Below the pieces are notes generated by a model. The model did no database searches. It was given only the letters and a program-made list of their open reading frames with translations, and was not told where the DNA came from. From NCBI RefSeq assembly GCF_025532145.1, contig NZ_ARXS01000005.1, positions 124,001 to 188,000 of the forward strand: 64,000 bases of DNA, given 5' to 3'. The position numbers were made by a program, and so were the translations under genes. Shown piece by piece: positions 39,553 to 46,950 of this stretch. Positions within the stretch are counted from its first letter, which is position 1. The number at the start of each line of letters is the position of its first letter. Source of the DNA: Alloalcanivorax balearicus MACL04 (GTDB lineage: Bacteria; Pseudomonadota; Gammaproteobacteria; Pseudomonadales; Alcanivoracaceae).

Positions 39553-39918
39553 TCACCCCAGTTGCCGCTCGCACTCCTCGAGCAGGTCACCGATCAGATT
39601 TTCCACCGTCATCTCCGGCTCGCCCTGAGCCTCGGCCTGCTCCTGCAAATCCGCCGGCAGCTCGTAGACCCGATCGATCATACGCCGAAACAGGGCCTCT
39701 TCCGCCGGGTCCTCGATGTCGTCCTCCGCCAGCAGTTCCAGTGCCTCCTCCTTGGAAAGACCTTCTTCATAGCGCAGGGAGGCGACCACGAAGAACCCCA
39801 TCTCCAATCGGTCACATACCGGCCAGTCGCCGCCCTGAGGCGGAGGCTGGGTGGCCTGAACTGTGGAACCCAAGGTCGTAATGAAAGTGAAGACGATGAA
39901 AATCCGAATTTTTTTCAT
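39553..39918 (-). CDS. Small exported acidic protein
   Basis: The 121 residues have a clear Sec signal (MKKIRIFIVFTFITTLGSTVQA), then a strongly acidic, helical body: YEEGLSKEEALELLAEDDIEDPAEEALFRRMIDRVYELPADLQEQAEAQGEPEMTVENLIGDLLEECERQLG. Two cysteines remain in the mature part (VCDRLE and EECER), which could form a disulphide. AGGGAAAGG precedes the ATG. It is 51 nt upstream of the DUF2339 gene and may belong to that operon. I do not know the family. Confidence 0.75.
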   Translation of the reverse strand: MKKIRIFIVFTFITTLGSTVQATQPPPQGGDWPVCDRLEMGFFVVASLRYEEGLSKEEALELLAEDDIEDPAEEALFRRMIDRVYELPADLQEQAEAQGEPEMTVENLIGDLLEECERQLG

Positions 39919-40118
39919 AATGCCTTTCCCTGGTTGCTCTCAGCAGCACCCTCGGCGAGAGCCTCTCTGGTATCCTACCCACCCCGGGGCGGCTGCGCGA
40001 CGCTCAATTCTCCGCGACTGTGTTTCTATTCATTTTGAAGGTGGTTTTGAAATGGGTATTCCAATGCAGAAAATCCAAATGCCGTAACACCGTGGCGATA
40101 ATATCGCTCTCCGGCTTG

Positions 40119-40158
40119 TTGACATAAATCAAACCCGGAATAGAAAAACCGCTAATAC
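40119..40158 (+). promoter_or_regulatory. FNR/Anr-type box and -10 element before cytochrome b561
   Basis: TTGACATAAATCAA (40119-40132) matches the FNR consensus TTGATnnnnATCAA at nine of ten positions. A -10 hexamer TAATAC lies at 40153-40158. With a start point near 40165-40166 the box is centred about 40 bp upstream, the class II activation spacing. This predicts induction of cytochrome b561 at low oxygen by an Anr/FNR homologue. Confidence 0.62.
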
Positions 40159-40186
40159 TAATCTCCTTGAAACAGGAGAGGACGCG

Positions 40187-40720
40187 ATGGAACGAATCTG
40201 GAACCGATCCATACGATACCTGCACTGGTTGGTCGCGGTTTTATTGGTACTGGTCTGGGCGTTTGTGGAACTGCATGAGATGGCTGAGAAAGGCGGGGTC
40301 TGGCGCGACCGCTGGACCATGTTGCACTTTTCCCTCGGCGCACTCATTCTTGTGTTGATGCTTTATCGTCTTATTTTGCGCCGACGTCACGACGTTCCCC
40401 CTTTCACCGGCCCACGCTGGCAAAAAGGTCTGTCCAAACTGATCCACGCCGGCCTTTATCTGGTAGTGATTGCTCTGCCGATAATCGGTATGACGATGCG
40501 CCAATTCGCCGGTAAGCCCGTCATCCTGTTCGGTTCTTTGCAAATACCTCAGTGGCTACCGGTAAGGCCAGAACTGGCGGAAACACTGGCCTGGCTGCAT
40601 AAGGATCTGCTCTGGTACGTCTTTCTGGTGCTGGTTAGCGTGCATGTGATCGGCGCACTCTGGCACCATTTCCTGAACCGGGACGACACGCTGCGGCGCA
40701 TGATGCCTCTCCGGCGCTGA
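40187..40720 (+). CDS. Cytochrome b561 (CybB-type)
   Basis: This 177-residue di-haem inner-membrane protein has four hydrophobic helices: YLHWLVAVLLVLVWAFVELH, LHFSLGALILVLMLYRLILRRRH, LIHAGLYLVVIALPIIGMTM and LLWYVFLVLVSVHVIGALWHHFL. Histidines in RYLHW, MLHFSL, LIHAGLY and VSVHVIGALWHH are placed to ligate two b haems, as in the bacterial cytochrome b561 (YodB/CybB) family. These are thought to transfer electrons from the quinone pool, for example with superoxide. AGGAGAG stands upstream of the ATG. An FNR-type box lies before the gene. Confidence 0.92.
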   Translation: MERIWNRSIRYLHWLVAVLLVLVWAFVELHEMAEKGGVWRDRWTMLHFSLGALILVLMLYRLILRRRHDVPPFTGPRWQKGLSKLIHAGLYLVVIALPIIGMTMRQFAGKPVILFGSLQIPQWLPVRPELAETLAWLHKDLLWYVFLVLVSVHVIGALWHHFLNRDDTLRRMMPLRR

Positions 40721-40729
40721 AGGCGACAT

Positions 40730-40761
40730 CGCCGGACCGGCCATCCCTGGCCGGACCGGCG
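40730..40761. terminator. Long hairpin between cytochrome b561 and the VWA gene
   Basis: CGCCGGACCGGCCA and TGGCCGGACCGGCG pair over 14 positions with one A-A mismatch and a 4-nt loop. It fills the 45-bp gap between two converging genes and probably ends both transcripts, though no T-run is present. Confidence 0.6.
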
Positions 40762-40765
40762 CGTT

Positions 40766-42283
40766 CTACGGTGTCGGGACAGTGAACTGCCGCTCGGTTT
40801 CCAAACCGTTGTACTCCAGGCGTAACGTCACCGTATCCCCCGGCTGCACCTGATCGGCATCAGCCAGAGTGGCCAGATACTGGAACACAATGCCGATCTG
40901 GATCGACTCGAATACGCGCAACAGCTCGGTTTCCGCACCATCGTCGCTCACCGAAACGAAATCTCCACCGGTTTCTTCGCCCAACTGGCGCAGTGCCTGT
41001 CCGCCTGTGCTGCTTTCATCCACCCCAAGCGCAATGGAAAATACCGGAATCGCCAGATTATTGGCGTGATCAATGACCTCCTGCAAGGAAATACCGTAGC
41101 TGTTATCTTCGCCATCGCCCATGGTCACCACCGCCTTTCGGGTCGGTGATTGCATGGCGACCTCGTCCAGTCCAAGAGCGACCGCGTGATACAAGGCAGT
41201 GCTGCTGGCCCAGGGATAATAGGAGGCCTGGATAGCCGCTGAATCCGGGTGTGGCTCCGTCTGCAGCCCGGAAGAAGGGAACTGATAGAGCTTACTATAG
41301 GGGCTGTACAGATCAGCCACCGTTCTCAAGCCAACCACCTCCGTGGTGAAGCCACTGACGGAGAAGGCGAACGAAGTGCTGTTTCCCTCACCATCGATGA
41401 AGTCGAAAGCCTGATCCAAAAAGGCGTCATTGATCAGGTTGACTTCATCGATCGCGGAAAAGATCACGATACCGGTCAGGTCATTCGCCCCTTTCTCATT
41501 GAGGAATAAATGCGTTGCCTCACGCGCCACGTGCCAACGTTTGATGGAATTACCATCCCCATCCTGGTAAACCTCGGTGCGCATGGAATCACTGGCATCC
41601 AGCACCAGGGATATCGCGGCCTGTTCCTGAGCCTGGGCCGCCACCGTCACGGAGTCCAGCGGCACATCGGTGCCAGCGATATCAAGGGAGAAGCGTCCCT
41701 CCGGAATGCCGATCACCGGCCGTCCGGATTCACTATCCGCCACGGTAAAGGCGAAACGACCGTCCGACTGCCGAAGCAGTGAGCGAATCTCATACTCGGC
41801 GCTATCGCTTATGGTACTCACTACGGTGGGTTCGGCGTCGTCGTCATCGACAACGAAAACAGCGATATCCGCCTCCATGGGCCGCAGTCCATTGCCCGGC
41901 TCCGCGCGTATCGACATCGCCTGCTCCGGGACGGTACCGTCGAAGATTCCGCACTCGTCAGTGGTCAGCGTCTCCGCCAGTGCGTTGCCATCCACGTCCA
42001 GCAGCGTCACGGTGACGTCAGCCAAACGGACATAGCCCGCCGGGATATCTCCCGGACACTCCACCGCCATTGTCGCCGCCATCGACATCACCGGCGATGC
42101 GTCGCTGCTGAAGCGGAGAGTGGTTTGAGAGTTGCTTTCGGGACTGATCAGGACGCCACTTACCTGGCGATCCGGTTCGGGGTTCGGATTCCCGCCACCG
42201 CCACCTGACGAGGAACTGTCGCTACCGCAGGCGGCCAGCAACGCCACCAGGGGTACAGTGAATAAAGAACGGAAGATAGCCAT
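40766..42283 (-). CDS. von Willebrand factor A-domain lipoprotein
   Basis: The 505 residues start with a lipoprotein signal (PLVALLAAC, Cys19) and a Ser/Gly tether (GSDSSSSGGGGG). Two beta-rich regions precede a VWA domain whose metal-binding MIDAS starts at ISLVLDASDSM (Asp229, Ser231, Ser233). Later MIDAS parts appear at LTGIVIFSAID and VVTMGDGEDN. The C-terminus is another beta-domain (VQPGDTVTLRLEYNGLETERQF). It probably sits at the cell surface or outer membrane and may bind protein or calcium-dependent partners. The 16-bp palindrome at 42429-42444 lies 145 bp upstream. Confidence 0.87.
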   Translation of the reverse strand: MAIFRSLFTVPLVALLAACGSDSSSSGGGGGNPNPEPDRQVSGVLISPESNSQTTLRFSSDASPVMSMAATMAVECPGDIPAGYVRLADVTVTLLDVDGNALAETLTTDECGIFDGTVPEQAMSIRAEPGNGLRPMEADIAVFVVDDDDAEPTVVSTISDSAEYEIRSLLRQSDGRFAFTVADSESGRPVIGIPEGRFSLDIAGTDVPLDSVTVAAQAQEQAAISLVLDASDSMRTEVYQDGDGNSIKRWHVAREATHLFLNEKGANDLTGIVIFSAIDEVNLINDAFLDQAFDFIDGEGNSTSFAFSVSGFTTEVVGLRTVADLYSPYSKLYQFPSSGLQTEPHPDSAAIQASYYPWASSTALYHAVALGLDEVAMQSPTRKAVVTMGDGEDNSYGISLQEVIDHANNLAIPVFSIALGVDESSTGGQALRQLGEETGGDFVSVSDDGAETELLRVFESIQIGIVFQYLATLADADQVQPGDTVTLRLEYNGLETERQFTVPTP

Positions 42284-42428
42284 AATGAATCTCTCCTTGT
42301 CGCCGGCCCGCTTGTCTTCCCTGCTGATGCCGCCTTGATTGAATGGTATCCCCCCTCAAAACTTCACTTTTTTGCTGCTTATCCAACACTTTTGTCCAAC
42401 AGCCTAGTGATCATGACGAGGGAAAGAA

Positions 42429-42444
42429 CCCTACCTCGGTAGGG
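42429..42444. promoter_or_regulatory. 16-bp palindromic operator, copy 1
   Basis: CCCTACC-TC-GGTAGGG has perfect 7-bp arms. The same arms recur at 46271-46286 just before the response regulator gene. On the minus strand both copies are followed by TT and then CCC about five bases later. This copy lies 145 bp upstream of the VWA lipoprotein gene. It is probably the binding site of the LuxR-type regulator encoded at 45540-46244. Confidence 0.6.
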
Positions 42445-42515
42445 AATTGGCGGAAAAAGGGAGGACGATGGTGCAAAAAACAGCGCGGCGGAAGCAGAAG
42501 GGAAGCGAGGAAAAA

Positions 42516-42788
42516 TTATCCCATTACAAAAACCGCCATCAGACACAGCGGCAATAACAGCGGCGTCAGCGCCCACCAGGAGGGCCAGCGCCAAAGCCAC
42601 AGCGCGGTGACCAGCAACACCAGTGATGTCGGCAGCCAGATGATCACACCCAGCATGCGCCAGGCCAGACAATCGGAACGAGACGGGCAATCGTCCATCG
42701 TCATCATCCCCACGGCAATCAACCCCAGCCCCAGCAGGCCCAGGGTGGCCAGTAACACCACTGTCATTATGCGGATCCAGTATCCCAC
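42516..42788 (-). CDS. Small three-helix membrane protein
   Basis: The 90-residue protein starts at GTG (42788), with GGAGG six bases upstream. It consists of three hydrophobic helices: IMTVVLLATLGLLGLGLIAVGMM, MLGVIIWLPTSLVLLVTALWLW, and WWALTPLLLPLCLMAVFVMG. Between the first two helices is a short loop with two cysteines (DDCPSRSDCLAW). I do not recognise it. It is divergent from the cyclic-nucleotide-binding gene across 79 bp that hold a perfect 14-bp palindrome. Confidence 0.65.
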   Translation of the reverse strand: MGYWIRIMTVVLLATLGLLGLGLIAVGMMTMDDCPSRSDCLAWRMLGVIIWLPTSLVLLVTALWLWRWPSWWALTPLLLPLCLMAVFVMG

Positions 42789-42819
42789 AGCACTCCTCCC
42801 TGACTTTTTTTGTCACTTT

Positions 42820-42833
42820 GCACAATATTGTGC
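42820..42833. promoter_or_regulatory. Perfect 14-bp palindrome in a divergent promoter region
   Basis: GCACAATATTGTGC is its own reverse complement and sits midway between two divergent starts (42788 and 42868). The position, about 32-35 bp from each start codon, suits an operator. I cannot assign it to a known regulator. It resembles, but does not match, NtrC-type sites (GCACC...GGTGC). Confidence 0.5.
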
Positions 42834-42867
42834 CTGCCTTCACGTCTCTCGATAACGCCCAGAGGCC

Positions 42868-43716
42868 ATGATTAAAGACGCCGGGGAATGGCACGCCCCC
42901 TGCTTGGTCAACGACACGTTACTTTTCGGCTACCGCGGACGACAGAACACCATGATGACACTTGGCGACCCTCTTCCCGGCTTTGCCGCACTGGCACGGG
43001 ACTACAAGCGACTGGGCAGTGAACTGACCGTGGCTCTGGCGGATCTGGCCATCCCTCGCCCTCAGCCTCCGGCGGACAGGCTGCCGCTCCATGAAGAATG
43101 TCTGCATGTGGTACGTGGCGGCATGGTGGTGGCCCGTCACGGCGAAAGCCCCCTGTTCCTGTGTGATGAAGGGGATGTACTGCCACAGGATACGGAACTG
43201 AGCTACAAGGCGGATAGCGCCGTGTTACTGGCAGCCTATCCCTGGAAGATCGTGCTTCAGAGGTTGCAAAAAGAGTCCCATCTCGCGGCTTTATGGGAGC
43301 GCCTGCGGGATCTAAGGGAGCGTATTCTGCTGCACATGCTGGCGGCCAGGGTCGGTGAAGATCACCACGCTCACTCAGCCTTCGTCTACTTTCAACCCGG
43401 CGAGGTGCTGATCCGTCAGGGAGAGCATGCCACTGACGTCTACCATTTATTCGAAGGCGAAGCGGATGTGCTGGTGGATGATGTGGCCGTGGGTCAGGTC
43501 GGCGAGGGCGAGGTGCTGGGCGCCATCGCCGTGCTTACCGGCTCCTCACGCAGCGCCACGGTACGAGCGCGCACTCGTTGTTCCGCGGTGCGGGTGCCCG
43601 GTAGCCAGTTTCATCAACTGATCCGGGCCCATCCCACCCTGATTCAAAGGCTGATGACCGACATGGCGCGGCAAATCACCCGACTCAATCATCGTGTGGT
43701 GGCGCTATCCGGCTGA
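42868..43716 (+). CDS. Cyclic-nucleotide-binding domain protein (two beta-roll halves)
   Basis: The 282 residues contain a degenerate N-terminal beta-roll (HEECLHVVRGGMVVARHGESPLFLCDEGDVLPQDTEL) and a canonical C-terminal cNMP-binding domain. The latter reads YFQPGEVLIRQGEHATDVYHLFEGEADVLVDDVAVGQVGEGEVLGAIAVLTGSSRSATVRARTRC, where the usual E of GE(M/L)A is replaced (GAIAVL). No DNA-binding domain follows, only a helix ending MARQITRLNHRV. An ATG at 42952 is an alternative start. It converges on the hybrid kinase gene with a 12-bp overlap. Confidence 0.8.
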   Translation: MIKDAGEWHAPCLVNDTLLFGYRGRQNTMMTLGDPLPGFAALARDYKRLGSELTVALADLAIPRPQPPADRLPLHEECLHVVRGGMVVARHGESPLFLCDEGDVLPQDTELSYKADSAVLLAAYPWKIVLQRLQKESHLAALWERLRDLRERILLHMLAARVGEDHHAHSAFVYFQPGEVLIRQGEHATDVYHLFEGEADVLVDDVAVGQVGEGEVLGAIAVLTGSSRSATVRARTRCSAVRVPGSQFHQLIRAHPTLIQRLMTDMARQITRLNHRVVALSG

Positions 43717-45543
43717 CCCGGAACAATCGCTTTCGCTGGCCGCCTCTCCGGGTTCCAGCCATTGCGACAATACGGCGTGCAGTTGCGGCGGCTGCAGAGG
43801 TTTACGCAACACCAGATAGCCATCCCGTTCCGCCTGCTCCAGAACAGGAGAATGAAATTCACCGCTGACCATAGCTCCGCCGGATTCCGGGCATGCCTCC
43901 AGCAGAGCCTGGAAAACTTCGAAACCGCTCTCCCCGGAGCGCAGTCTTTGGTCGCAAAGAATCGCTTGAGGCAGGAACCCGTCTCGCAACAGACCAAACG
44001 CCTCGGTACCAGATGCGGCGCAGCGGACTTCTATGCCCCAGGCTTCCATCAGACTCTGCCAGGCCCTGGTCACCAGTGGGTCGTCGTCGATAACCAGGCA
44101 ACTCCCGGTCAGCAACGTGAGCCGGTTCAAAGAGGTATTCATCGCATTACCCGAGGCCGCATGACCGGCTTTCAATTGTTTCATAGCCGGCAATGACAAC
44201 CAGAACCGTGAGCCCCGCCCTTCCTTGGAATCCAGGCCGTAGCCAGCGCCCATTATCTTGGCGCTACGCGCCACCATCGCCAGCCCCAGGCCATGGCCGG
44301 CGCTGTCGATTCCCCAGGAATAGGCATTGCGATAAAACGGCGTGTAAATACTCTTTTGTTCCTCCAGCGCCACACCGATTCCGGTATCCCATACTTCCAG
44401 CAGCCAATTCCCCTGTCGGTGGCGTACCGACAGCAGGACACCACCATGGGCGGTATAACGCAGAGCATTGTGAGTGAGATTGATCAAACAGCGGCGAATC
44501 AGGCTGGCGTCGCCCAGAACCACCGCTTCTTTTCGGGCGATGCGGATACGCAGATCCAGGCCACGGCTGTTGGCTTCCTCGCGAAACGTGGTCGCCACAT
44601 CCTCGACGATGGCGTCCAACAGCACCGGCGTGCGTTGCGCGGTAACCGCGCCAGTTTCCATCTTGGAGAGGTCCAGCAGCGAGTTGAACATCAGATCCAC
44701 CGAACGCACGCTCTGTTGCAAATCCTGGATCGGATCTTTGAGCGTTTCATCGCGATTGCGATGCGCGATGGCCTGAATCAGAAAGCCCATGGCATGCACC
44801 GGTTGGCGCAGGTCATGACTGGCGGTGGTAAGAAACCGGTTCTTGTCCTGCAAGGCTCGTTCCGCTTCTTCCTTGGCCGCACGGAAACGTTTAGCCAAAG
44901 CAGCACTGTCCTCTTCCAGTTTCATTTGCTGCAGAAAGAAGCGGTGGGAGGTGATGCCATGGCGATACATGGCCACACCGAACAATACCCCCATCAGCAA
45001 CACGAAATGCCAATGCTCGGGAACCGTCCAGGGCATCATTAAAACCACCGGCCCCCAGCAACACAGGAAAAAGCGCAGGAACACACCCCACACCGGCGTC
45101 TGGTGAGTGGCGTTGGCGGCGATGGTACCGGCATAGGTAATATGCAGCACGGCGGCAAACTCAAAAGTCACCTTCCCCGCCGTCAGGAACACCACCAAGG
45201 CCAGTCCGAAGCCATGCAGAACGGCGATGCGCTTGACCACCGGCAGCCATTTTTCAAGCACCTTCTCACTATCAAGGGACGCTCTGTCCGCCAGATAACG
45301 CCGACGCAGAACGAACAGCCGCCAGACGCCCAGCAGGTACGCGGCCAACTCCACAAGCAACCAGGAAATATCCTGCCCCTGAAGATAAAACCAGACGATG
45401 AAGGCCATGCCCGCGAACGGCGTTACCGAAGCGCTATAAAACAGCCTGACACGAGTGATATCCAACAGGCGGGCGCGGCCGTCAGCACTCAAATCGGCCA
45501 TGGAAGGTGCCACCACATTCCCTCTGGCAGGCGGGGTGTTCAT
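43705..45543 (-). CDS. Hybrid sensor histidine kinase with C-terminal receiver domain
   Basis: The 612 residues comprise about six membrane helices (residues 35-200), a coiled coil (205-235), and a histidine-kinase core. That core has the H box SHDLRQPVHAMGF (His243), N box NLTHNALRYT (Asn359), G1 DTGIGV and G2 GHGLGLA. A receiver domain follows (acidic pocket IDDDP, Asp531 in LCDQRL, Lys581 in LRKPL). There is no periplasmic sensor domain, so the signal is probably sensed in the membrane. The stop overlaps the regulator gene above it by four bases. The kinase may phosphorylate both its own receiver and the separate regulator. Confidence 0.92.
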   Translation of the reverse strand: MNTPPARGNVVAPSMADLSADGRARLLDITRVRLFYSASVTPFAGMAFIVWFYLQGQDISWLLVELAAYLLGVWRLFVLRRRYLADRASLDSEKVLEKWLPVVKRIAVLHGFGLALVVFLTAGKVTFEFAAVLHITYAGTIAANATHQTPVWGVFLRFFLCCWGPVVLMMPWTVPEHWHFVLLMGVLFGVAMYRHGITSHRFFLQQMKLEEDSAALAKRFRAAKEEAERALQDKNRFLTTASHDLRQPVHAMGFLIQAIAHRNRDETLKDPIQDLQQSVRSVDLMFNSLLDLSKMETGAVTAQRTPVLLDAIVEDVATTFREEANSRGLDLRIRIARKEAVVLGDASLIRRCLINLTHNALRYTAHGGVLLSVRHRQGNWLLEVWDTGIGVALEEQKSIYTPFYRNAYSWGIDSAGHGLGLAMVARSAKIMGAGYGLDSKEGRGSRFWLSLPAMKQLKAGHAASGNAMNTSLNRLTLLTGSCLVIDDDPLVTRAWQSLMEAWGIEVRCAASGTEAFGLLRDGFLPQAILCDQRLRSGESGFEVFQALLEACPESGGAMVSGEFHSPVLEQAERDGYLVLRKPLQPPQLHAVLSQWLEPGEAASESDCSGSAG

Positions 45544-46244
45544 AGCCGCAGGCGTCGCCCGTGCAGCAACGCGATCGCTTCCACCCGATTACTGGCACCG
45601 AGTTTCTGCAGGATGGACGAGACATGCTCCTTGACCGTTTGCTCGGTGACATTGAGCGCCATGGCAATCCGTTTATTAGGCAGTCCCTTAAGCATCATCG
45701 CCAACACCTCGCCCTGGCGCCGGGTCAATCCCAGATCCGCCGGACTGATCAGCAGCTCCCGACGGGACCGGAGTATTGCCGCTGACGCCGGGTCCACATC
45801 CGCAAACCAGGTTTTCCCTCGGCGCAACGCCGTCACGGCCCGGGCAAACGTCTCCGGCGATTCATTCTTATGAATGAAACCGTGAGCGCCGGCGTCCCGT
45901 GCCTGGGCATCGATACCAACACCATCATCACCGCTCATGACCAACAGCCGGGTGGCGGGGCAATGATCGGATAATGCCTTTACCAGAGGCGGCGCGGCAC
46001 CATCGGCCAGCCAGAAATCAATAATGACCAGGTTGGGCGCTCCGTTATCGGCGATGAACGCCATACAGGCGTCGCCATCCGCGACGCTGTGCACCGAAGG
46101 GTAACCGCAGTGTGAGATCAGGTACTCCGCCACACCGCGCACTACCAAAGGGTGGTCATCCACCACCAGGGCATACTCGATGTTTCCCTTCCTTTCTTCC
46201 GGTTTCCCGTGAAGCCCAGCTTCCTCATTCATTCGCCGTTCCAT
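45540..46244 (-). CDS. NarL/LuxR-type response regulator
   Basis: The 234 residues combine a receiver (VVDDHPLVVRGV with Asp29/Asp30, phosphoacceptor Asp76 in VIIDFWLADG, Lys126 in FIHKNE) with a LuxR-type helix-turn-helix (LTRRQGEVLAMMLKGLPNKRIAMALNVTEQTVKEHVSSILQKLGASNRVEAIALL). It is cotranscribed with the hybrid kinase (ATGA overlap). A perfect 16-bp palindrome stands 26 bp upstream of the start, suggesting autoregulation. The ATG at 46232, four codons later, is an alternative start. Confidence 0.93.
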   Translation of the reverse strand: MERRMNEEAGLHGKPEERKGNIEYALVVDDHPLVVRGVAEYLISHCGYPSVHSVADGDACMAFIADNGAPNLVIIDFWLADGAAPPLVKALSDHCPATRLLVMSGDDGVGIDAQARDAGAHGFIHKNESPETFARAVTALRRGKTWFADVDPASAAILRSRRELLISPADLGLTRRQGEVLAMMLKGLPNKRIAMALNVTEQTVKEHVSSILQKLGASNRVEAIALLHGRRLRL

Positions 46245-46552
46245 CCTAGGTCATTGGCGACGGGTGAAAACCCTACCACGGTAGGGTGGTTCAGACCGGG
46301 CACTGGCGATAGCTTTGATTCACTCGGGTGACAACACTCTGAAAGCTGCGCCGGGAACACATCGATGGGCGTGTTCCCTTCCCCTCGAGCCATGGCAAAG
46401 CAACCCAGCGTTATTGTCCCCATTTTACGACACCCGGCGTCGGAATCGGTACGGGTTCTCTGCGTCGGTGCAATATTTTTGCCCGTTGTCTGGAGGGCAT
46501 GCCCATTCCGGACCTCGTCAATGAACAACGGTTAACAGTACGGAGACCGACA
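46245..46552. other. Divergent intergenic region before the response regulator
   Basis: The gap holds palindrome copy 2 (46271-46286) near the regulator start. Toward the other side it holds an AT-rich stretch with GCAATATTTTTGCCC at 46470-46484 and a GGAGACC ribosome site before 46553. No credible small gene was seen on either strand, and I would not call promoter hexamers with confidence. Confidence 0.5.
46271..46286. promoter_or_regulatory. 16-bp palindromic operator, copy 2
   Basis: CCCTACC-AC-GGTAGGG has the same arms as the site at 42429-42444 and differs only in the two central bases. It lies 26 bp before the response regulator start codon, a position that would suit repression or autoregulation. 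Flanks shared on the minus strand (GGTAGGGTT...CCC) support a common regulator. Confidence 0.65.
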
Positions 46553-46807
46553 ATGACATTTAAAACCCTGATTATCGCCACTTCCGCCGCCTGCGCACTG
46601 GCTTTGTCCATGAATGCCCAGGCCGGCTTTCTCGACAAAATGAACGACGCCCTGGACAAGACCTCCAACGCCATCAACAAGGTGCAGGAAACCTCCGACA
46701 AGGCCACCAACACCGTGCAAGGCACGGTGAAGTCCGTTCAGGACACCGGACAGGCGGTCCAGGACACCAAGGATGACATGACTTCCATCGGCAAGAACGA
46801 CGACTGA
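46553..46807 (+). CDS. Small exported amphipathic helical protein
   Basis: The 84 residues have a Sec signal (TLIIATSAACALALSMNAQA) and a mature part of about 60 residues. That part is a single hydrophilic helix with repeated V-Q-x-T and short 11-residue-like periods (DALDKTSNAINKVQETSDKA, TVQGTVKSVQDTGQAVQDTK). It has no cysteines and ends SIGKNDD. The pattern recalls LEA-like or apolipoprotein-like helices that coat membranes. I chose the ATG at 46553, with GGAG upstream, over an in-frame start 18 codons earlier. No family recognised. Confidence 0.75.
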   Translation: MTFKTLIIATSAACALALSMNAQAGFLDKMNDALDKTSNAINKVQETSDKATNTVQGTVKSVQDTGQAVQDTKDDMTSIGKNDD

Positions 46808-46950
46808 TTGCCAATTCTGACGGATCGCTATTCGACCGACCCTCCCGGGAGCGCCGGATCGGGAAGCATCGTTTATTACTGTTTCTTTACCTTTCACCCC
46901 TGGTCTGACAACAGGGGTGCCCAACGCGATGCATGAACAGGGACGCTGTT

